Assembly: GCA_007258455.2 (NCBI GenBank) | Contig: VDFB02275678.1 | Location: 20,090-84,089 of the forward strand | Direction: 5' to 3' | DNA from: Sequoia sempervirens | Lineage: Eukaryota > Streptophyta > Pinopsida > Cupressales > Cupressaceae | DNA: 64,000 bases | Shown: in pieces, positions 57,251-64,000 of the stretch | Numbering within the stretch: position 1 is the stretch's first letter | Layout: every line of letters begins with the position of its first letter | Program-made: the position numbers and the translations under genes | The notes under the pieces: generated by a model | Told to the model about the DNA's origin: nothing | The model's input: the letters and a program-made list of their open reading frames with translations, nothing else | Databases searched by the model: none

Positions 57251-60200
57251 AATCGATTAAATGAATATTTCTTTGGACATATTAATCCAAGGCTGAAATT
57301 TGTCGATATTAGACATTTTAATAGAAGTCGACTTTGGATCAAACACGACACTGAGAAAGAAATATGTATCACCAATTAAGAAATACATATGAGTAGGACA
57401 TGGAAACATGCCCAAATCCTGATGGCTTTGACTTAATTGACATGAGAAATTAAGAAAACCTAGACTAAATCCAATGCAGTTATTGTGTTCAGTCGACTCA
57501 ACCAAGAAAATAGTTGATTCAAGTTATGTGTTGATGAAATGTGATTGACTTATTCCCAGCATTTGGAAATCGTGCCATCTTACTAGTTATTTTTCACTTT
57601 CCTGTAGATGGCAATTGTGGAGAAAAATACAAATTCTCCATGTGCAAGTTGAATTGGTCTTTTGAATGTTGTCAATGAGGAAATCGATTTGTTAAGCTTA
57701 ATGTTGAGTATGAGCATGAACTTTCACCACCTTTTAGCTTAATCATGCTACAAGGGAGTGGTGTCAATTTTTATGCCAAAACTGTAGGATTTATGGAGGT
57801 TGGTTTCTCTATAAATAGTCGCACTAACTTGGTTGAAAGGGATCATTCTAATTATCATTGTTCTTATACATACTCATTCTTGAGTGAATATTATCCACAA
57901 CCATTCATAATCTCACACATTTTTGTATTCCTTGTGTTCATTATTTTCATTGAAAGGACGTATCATACCAAGAGTATGCATCATTTTTTGTTAATCATAT
58001 ATGAGTTTCACCAGTCAATTTCATATGTTATATGAGTGAGAAAAGAGTGAGACTTTGTGAGGAAGAGTTGTCTTTTTTTCTAAGAGAAGAGTGCTTTCCA
58101 CAAGAAACGGAGTGGGAAGTGAATTGTGAAGCTGAATAAAGTTGAGCTACAGTTGGAGAAGATAGCACTGTCTTCATTATTGGGATAAGCGATAACAGGC
58201 ATGGGGTTTTCATCTTCTTATTGTTTGCAAGGAATTATTGTGTTTCTATACTGCATTAATGTATTTTTTGTGTGTGCAATAGAATTAGTTATGTTTGTCT
58301 TATGAAAAAGAGAAATGAAGCCTTTTAGCTATTTTTATACTGTGATTGTAGAATCTCCATAATAGGAGAATGATGTTTGAATTAGTTATTATTTACTAGG
58401 CTTGATTGAATGCAAGAGTCACTTGAGGTACACCTAGCTAAGTTATTAAGTTAACTAGGAAAGTTTGTGTTACTCCTAGGATAGCTAATCCAGTATGGGA
58501 GGGTGCTTGTGTACTTACGTGTTAATTAGATTCATTTCAAGTAGAATAGTATGTTGTAGGTTAGTCTGGGGTGACAGAATATCCATTGAAGGACAATACC
58601 TATGTGTAGTGTAAGATAGCCTTAAGTCAAATAGGCCTGGAGTATTGTATGCGATAGATGACTCTCAGTCGTTTACTAAATATAACACTTTGGCCAAAGT
58701 ATTGCAATGTATGAGACTCCACTAAAGATTGTGTGACTATTGAGACTACACTGTGAGTTCACCATGATCCATTATTACATGTTAGTTCGAGATTGTGGGA
58801 TTACAAATTCTAGTTATGTAGGACACAATACTATGCTCACTTGGTTGTCATTATTGGTTACTCTACCAATCTCTTTGTTGAAGGGAAGGGCCATCTATCG
58901 AATGATAGATGTACAGGGGACCACATTAAGAGTTTGTGGTTGGAAAAAAATCACCTAAGTGATGCTTCTCCTCCACAGTAGGCGACAAAATTAGAACCAA
59001 GATTTGAAAGGGAAGAACCTGGACCATTTTACTACTATTTGTTCTAAAGCTCCACAAGCTATGTATGTATTTATATGCTTTCTTACTTTGATATATATTG
59101 TAAAAGAAAAGGAATACATGTTGAAATATGTTTTGCATCTTGTTTGGAAATTGTCAAATAATGAAAAGCAAAATTTTATTGCAATGGCTTTATTACTTGT
59201 TTATTTACTCGTTTGGTGTAAATTAAGAAATTTTTACTTTATGAAAAGGGTAATGCCTATTGTTATTGGGTCTTTGGTTATATCCCCTATTCTGGTTCTG
59301 ATAGTTTTGGTTGGGGAAGCTTTAATTCTAAAAATTCCTTTGATTTTGGTTGGTATTTTGGTTGGAATGGGATTTTTATGTGGAAAACCCAAAAAGGGAA
59401 AAACCACAGTGAGGGTTAACTCACAATATATTATATCTAGATACAAAATATTACAGGACTCACTGCTAGAACTCACTATCCTTAAAAGGGCTCACTGCTT
59501 GAATACAAAAGATGGTTGACCACCAAGATACAAAGATAGTGGCTCACTACCAAGAGATTGAGCTGATAGAATACACCTTCAATGTGCAAGGTTCAGTTCC
59601 AACGAAGCTCAAAATATGAAGCACTACCTCACATAGCAGTCGTTCAACAAATCTACTCTTATCCACAACTGATAAATAATTTAGGCTTGGACCTTACACT
59701 TATTTCCATTTTCCACTTTCTCTCCTCTTCATCTCACACACTCTCTCTATCTCATTGCTCAAAACATCTTATATATACAAGTATATCTTAATCATCAATT
59801 AGGTCAACCTAATTAGATGAAAATAAAATAAGCAAGACTTTCTCTATCGGCACCATAAACATTTATCCATGTAGTGCATTGTACCAAGTCAACTAATATC
59901 CATAAAACATAACTAGTCTTCATAATGTATTGCATACGCTAAGACGACCAAGACTAGAACACAATTCTCCAAACCAACAAATAATCCTCAAAGAAAACAC
60001 CGTTTGGATTTGAGAAAACAATAATTTCCCTACATACCACCAACATAGAGACTATCAAAAAAACCACAGCATAAAAATATTCGCCTTAATAAAATGTGGA
60101 GTCTCCCACATAGTATGTCGAGAAAAGAACAACAATAGAATATAGAGTTGAACTCTGTCAGAGATAAATTTCTGCTCACAACCAAAAATGTCTCAAGATC

Positions 60201-60481
60201 CAAGATATATATGTTTTAATGAGTCATGATAACATGGTTAAGAGATTAGATTCATATCAGATCTTGCGGTGAATTCTGGACTCAAATGTGAACACACCGA
60301 TCCATCACAAACGAGCATTACCTACAGAGAACAGCTTTTGGTAAACCAAGTAGACTTCTCATAGAGTTATCACCATGTTGACATCAATGACAACATAGGA
60401 ACAACCAACACAAACCATCCATACTTCATACTCATGTTGCAAGGCTCCATAATCCCTACATGTTGTTTGGTGATCCCTCTT
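57251..60481. other. Non-coding interval, nothing firmly recognised
   Basis: A CTCTATAAATAG at about 57809 is a good TATA box and could belong to an old LTR, but no ends were found. A 171-codon plus frame at 59004-59519 with hydrophobic stretches starts at TTG and overlaps TTTGGTTGG-rich low-complexity DNA (59300-59400). I do not regard it as a gene. Confidence 0.4.
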
Positions 60482-60821
60482 AGGTTACTGCAATATTGAA
60501 ATGGTCAAGGTCACCCGCTATTGTAATTTCAATGTCATTAGATGGGAATTTGAGTCATTGGTGATAGGTGGAAGGTAAGGCCTTCATGGCATAAATCCAT
60601 GGTCGGCCAAGGAGAAGATTGTATGGAAGGTCTAGATCCAAGACTTGGAATGTAGTGTCCATCGTTCCAGGTCCAAATCTGATTGGCATAGTTATAACAC
60701 CCTTGGAAGAGCGTTCTCCATCATAATAGGCTTTGATAAAAATGCTCTTGGTCATGTCGACACATGCTTCAGAGAGATGGTTATAACAGTAATCTAGTAT
60801 ATGATAAGGGGCATGAATCAA
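60482..60821 (-). pseudogene. Ty3/gypsy (Tat-like) protease fragment
   Basis: Minus-strand codons [12 protein letters not shown], then [20 protein letters not shown] and STYHQ match the protease region of the 33885-51030 element (KAYDDEERASKG, LLGRPWIHEM, STYHQ). A TGA at 60555-60557 interrupts it, but the frame continues with LKFPSNDIEIT. The active-site part is missing. It is more diverged than the large element, so it is an older, separate insertion. Confidence 0.75.
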
Positions 60822-60839
60822 TCGTGGATAGTGATAAAT

Positions 60840-63800
60840 TCATGAAGCAGCCAAGATCTGTGGTGAAGTAGAAGGTAGAGCAGACCTATGACAGTGGTAT
60901 GTAATGAATAGTCATCATAAGGAAAAAAAGGAAAAAATTATTAAATGAAACCTTTGACAATCTATGATAGTCCCTTATGATGACAACCATGAAAAGAGGA
61001 CATTCCTTGCTTCTTAGGGTAGTCCTATCAATGAAATTCATTATGGTAGTTAAAAGCACAAAAGTTTATTAGACAATAAAGTCAAGGACAATATTATCCT
61101 AAAGGTGAACATAACAAAAAGAAATGCTTGATGGAGTAACAACCTTAAGGACAGCCATGAGAAGCACTCTTCATCATCAAAGGTGTATGGTCAATGAGAT
61201 GAAAAGAGTAAATGGCTATGCAATATAAAAGTATGGAAATGGAAATTCAGAGCTATGATAATGGTGCCATATGACTGTTGAAAAGGTAGTTTTTCTATAA
61301 TAACAGCATTAGCATTCAAATAATGATGTTGTCAATCCCTACAAAGGAAGCTAGGGTAGAGTTTGAAAAGGTGTTAGGTGAGGTTTTCAAAGAACAATTA
61401 AGAGACAAAAAATTCATAATGGTTGGTTGTCAAAATCAACTAAAATTCACCATTCTCAAGGACAAAAATGGAGCAAATTAAATGTAAGCATGGGACAGTC
61501 ATTCCAAAAGGATTACCACCATGATCAAGGATAATTATTCAACTATCAAAGATAACATGTCATGGGCAGTGTTGAAAGCGAAATAGGAAGCAATGAAAAT
61601 TCCTAATATGATACAATGGTATGAATGAATAGGTAATGACAATGTTCAAGAGTGAAATGATAGAGTATAAAGAAGGAGATAGAGCACTACTGCAACACAG
61701 ACATAAAATAATGTTTTTCAGAAGGACAATGTCATGAACCATATAGAGAGGTTTTTTATATGACAAACAACCTTAGGGAAAATGAAATGGGGATGAGTAG
61801 TCATAAGATAGAGACATATGACAGTAAAAGGGGCATGAACATTCATCAAATCATTATATAAAATTGAATTTTATCAAAGTTTGCATTTACAAGTGCCCTA
61901 GTAGACTGTTGGAGTAAGTAGTAGGGCCAATATTACATAAGTTATTGACTTGCTAAGCCGGTTAATACAAGGAGTAGGGATCATTTTTTATGAGTTTAAA
62001 ACCCTCGAGACACAACTAAAGTTTCTTTCCACCGGTTACAGTAATTCACCAACCAAATATAACAAAAAGTAAACCTGTTATAAACTTTGCATAATGAGCC
62101 TCATATAGAGTTTAAGAAAAAAATTGCAAGCAATGAAAGAACCCAAAACAACTTCAAACAAACTCAATGGGCTTGAAAACGTGTAATTGATTTGTAACCT
62201 TTGATTCCGACCATGTACCTTTGATGCAAAATATTATGCTTTTGATATTGGTTTAGATCCTTGTAGAAGCATGAAGATCTCATCAACAAACACCAATCAT
62301 GTCTTTATTCCAAAAAATTATCCATTGAATACCATTGAGTCACAACATAAAAAATGTATTAGCCATTAACAATAAAATGTGAATGATGAATGTGCAATGA
62401 GTACTTGTTCAATACCTCTGACTTTGTCATGAAACAACTCTGTCAAAATTTTGCAACAACTATCAATACCTTTTGCACCAACACCATGTGAATAAGTAAT
62501 GAATGAACAACAAGGAATTTTACATGAATATCAACAACCAATTTGGTTGTAGATCACCAAATGAATGAATATTCTCTTTGAAACCAATCCATGACAATGC
62601 AATGAAGTAACTCACTCTGCATGTAGTTGGCATCAAACACCTTTTGCATTACCAAATCCATTTACCTTTGATATCAATGAAAAACAACATCAACATAGAC
62701 ATGTCTGAAAAATGTTGAAGTATACATAAGGCATGTGGTCTATTTGATGGAATTCCACAAAGGGTTGTAGTCATGTCTCAGATTTGAAGACAGTTCAAGG
62801 AAATACCCAAATATGGTAAACTCTGAAAGTTAATGGCCAATAAGTTATGCAAGTGTTAATCATGTCAAGAATACAATTGCTAACCTTCTAATAGACAGGG
62901 TAGATAGTCACTATTGGTGGCAATTAAGGTGTCTTGACAGTGAGAAGAGATGACTTATATGTCAGCCCCTAAGACTTTGAACAAGGGATGATAATTTTTA
63001 AAAGTGTTATATAGACCTAATCACAATCAACAAATCTACTATGAAGGTTAGGGTAGCAACCTATAGCTAAAAAATGAAGAACGATCATAAATAGAATGAT
63101 TTCTCTATTCCATATGGAAGAGAAAGATAGGAAACATGCTCCATTATCATGTGCCAATAGTTTGGAAAAATAATGATCAACGAAGAGCATCTAAAAAGCA
63201 TGTAGGAGTATATTATGGAACAATCAAGGAAATTTGGTAGCAGTTGGGACATCAATGAGCAGTTTGAGCTTTCGAAGGGAAATGTAGAAGCATCTAGGGG
63301 TAATTCAACTTCTCCCACAAATCTAGAAGCCTCATCACCAACTAGAGCACATTTCAATGAGCCGAAGAGACTAAGTCAAACAAGGAAGCTTCTTTGGCAT
63401 GCAAAGGAGGTTGGCCTAATTTTCAGTCTTCTAACTTAGTCAAAAATACTTCATATATTCTCTCCTATGGTTGGGATTAGATATAGGACCCCCAAGCTAG
63501 AATTTTAACTTAGCTCTTTCATATTTTTTAGTTGCTACAAGTAGAAAACAACATTGTAACTCATGTGTTTGTTAGTCACAACAACTAAGAACACTTTTGT
63601 AACACTTTTCAAGCAAGAAGAGACATATTTCAAAATTATGTATGAACATGTTAACACTTGAGATATGTAAACCTCAATTGTGTCTAAGAGCTAGAAGATA
63701 ATGCATGCATGAAATGAAACAAACTCACCTTGAACATGGACTCTTGATATAGTTGTTGCCCTCATAATTTGATTGCATAACCTTGATGTTTCCTTGATAT

Positions 63801-64000
63801 TGATCTTGATATGATATGGTGTCAATCTTGATATGATAGATGAAGGTATGTTTGAGTTTTAGATAGATAATGATATGCAAGATTTAGAAATATGAATGAT
63901 CTAGGTGGATGCAAAGAAGAAAGGAATTTGATGCATTGATTAGATGCAACCAAAGCATATAAATTGCTTATTAAAAGTGTTTGATATGGGAGGAAAGGTT
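60840..64000. other. Non-coding interval to the window end
   Basis: No coding sequence or repeat boundary is recognised. It may be the eroded continuation of the gypsy element whose protease is at 60482-60821, but no other domain can be read. Short frames at 61560, 63085 and 63215 have no motif. Confidence 0.4.

Noticed and set aside
59004..59519. Membrane protein ORF of 171 codons
   Set aside because: Starts at TTG, hydrophobicity comes from T/G-rich low-complexity DNA, and no family resemblance was seen.

Overview
This is a stretch of plant nuclear DNA, AT-rich and built almost entirely of transposable elements in several nested layers. The families present are a Ty3/gypsy Tat-type element with dual RNase H, a plant L1-type LINE with a C-terminal RNase H, Ty1/copia-like LTR pieces, tRNA-derived SINEs, and PPR and DUF632 gene fragments. 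They point to a seed plant with a large repeat-rich genome, possibly a gymnosperm, but the species cannot be fixed from sequence alone. No intact host gene is certain. The best candidate is an unrecognised terminal exon at 395-1067 (minus).

Layout: 1-1.8 kb holds the unknown exon and non-coding DNA. 2.4-9.1 kb is a decayed LINE on the minus strand (ORF1, endonuclease, reverse transcriptase, zf-RVT, RNase H). 9.8-12.4 kb is a Ty3/gypsy gag remnant on the minus strand, split by copia-like LTR pieces inside a ~657 bp tandem duplication. 13.5-23.0 kb and 51.0-56.2 kb are two copies of a non-coding long-LTR-type retroelement with Met-type primer sites. The first copy is interrupted by a 3.6 kb solo LTR (17659-21291), and the second copy shows the empty site. 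23.0-24.7 kb carries decayed DUF632 and PPR gene fragments. 30.4-30.8 kb is a dimeric SINE with target duplications. 32.9-33.6 kb is a copia-like 3' LTR.

The main object is a 17.1 kb Tat-lineage LTR retrotransposon (33885-51030, minus strand) with a GGCAT target duplication and LTRs that differ at 8 sites plus one 3-base indel. In its own direction it carries: 5' LTR, a 29-nt tRNA-Lys-like primer site, a repeat-rich leader, a basic leader ORF, gag, protease, a G-patch-like segment, reverse transcriptase, a degenerate RNase H, a second RNase H, integrase, then a ~6 kb 3' region. That 3' region holds, on the opposite strand, a GC-richer plant mobile domain (PMD) gene with an acidic linker and a coiled-coil tail.

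Points that stand out: the single mismatch in the long primer site falls exactly on tRNA position 58, the m1A site. Two arrays of GCGCAT/ATGCGC units near the two ends of the internal region are inverted relative to each other and could pair in the genomic RNA. The polypurine-tract motif is present three times. Eight of ten in-frame stops in gag-pol and PMD fit C-to-T decay at CHG or CG sites, yet the LTRs are nearly identical, which suggests a defective element mobilised in trans. These interpretations are inference; the underlying sequence features can be read directly.
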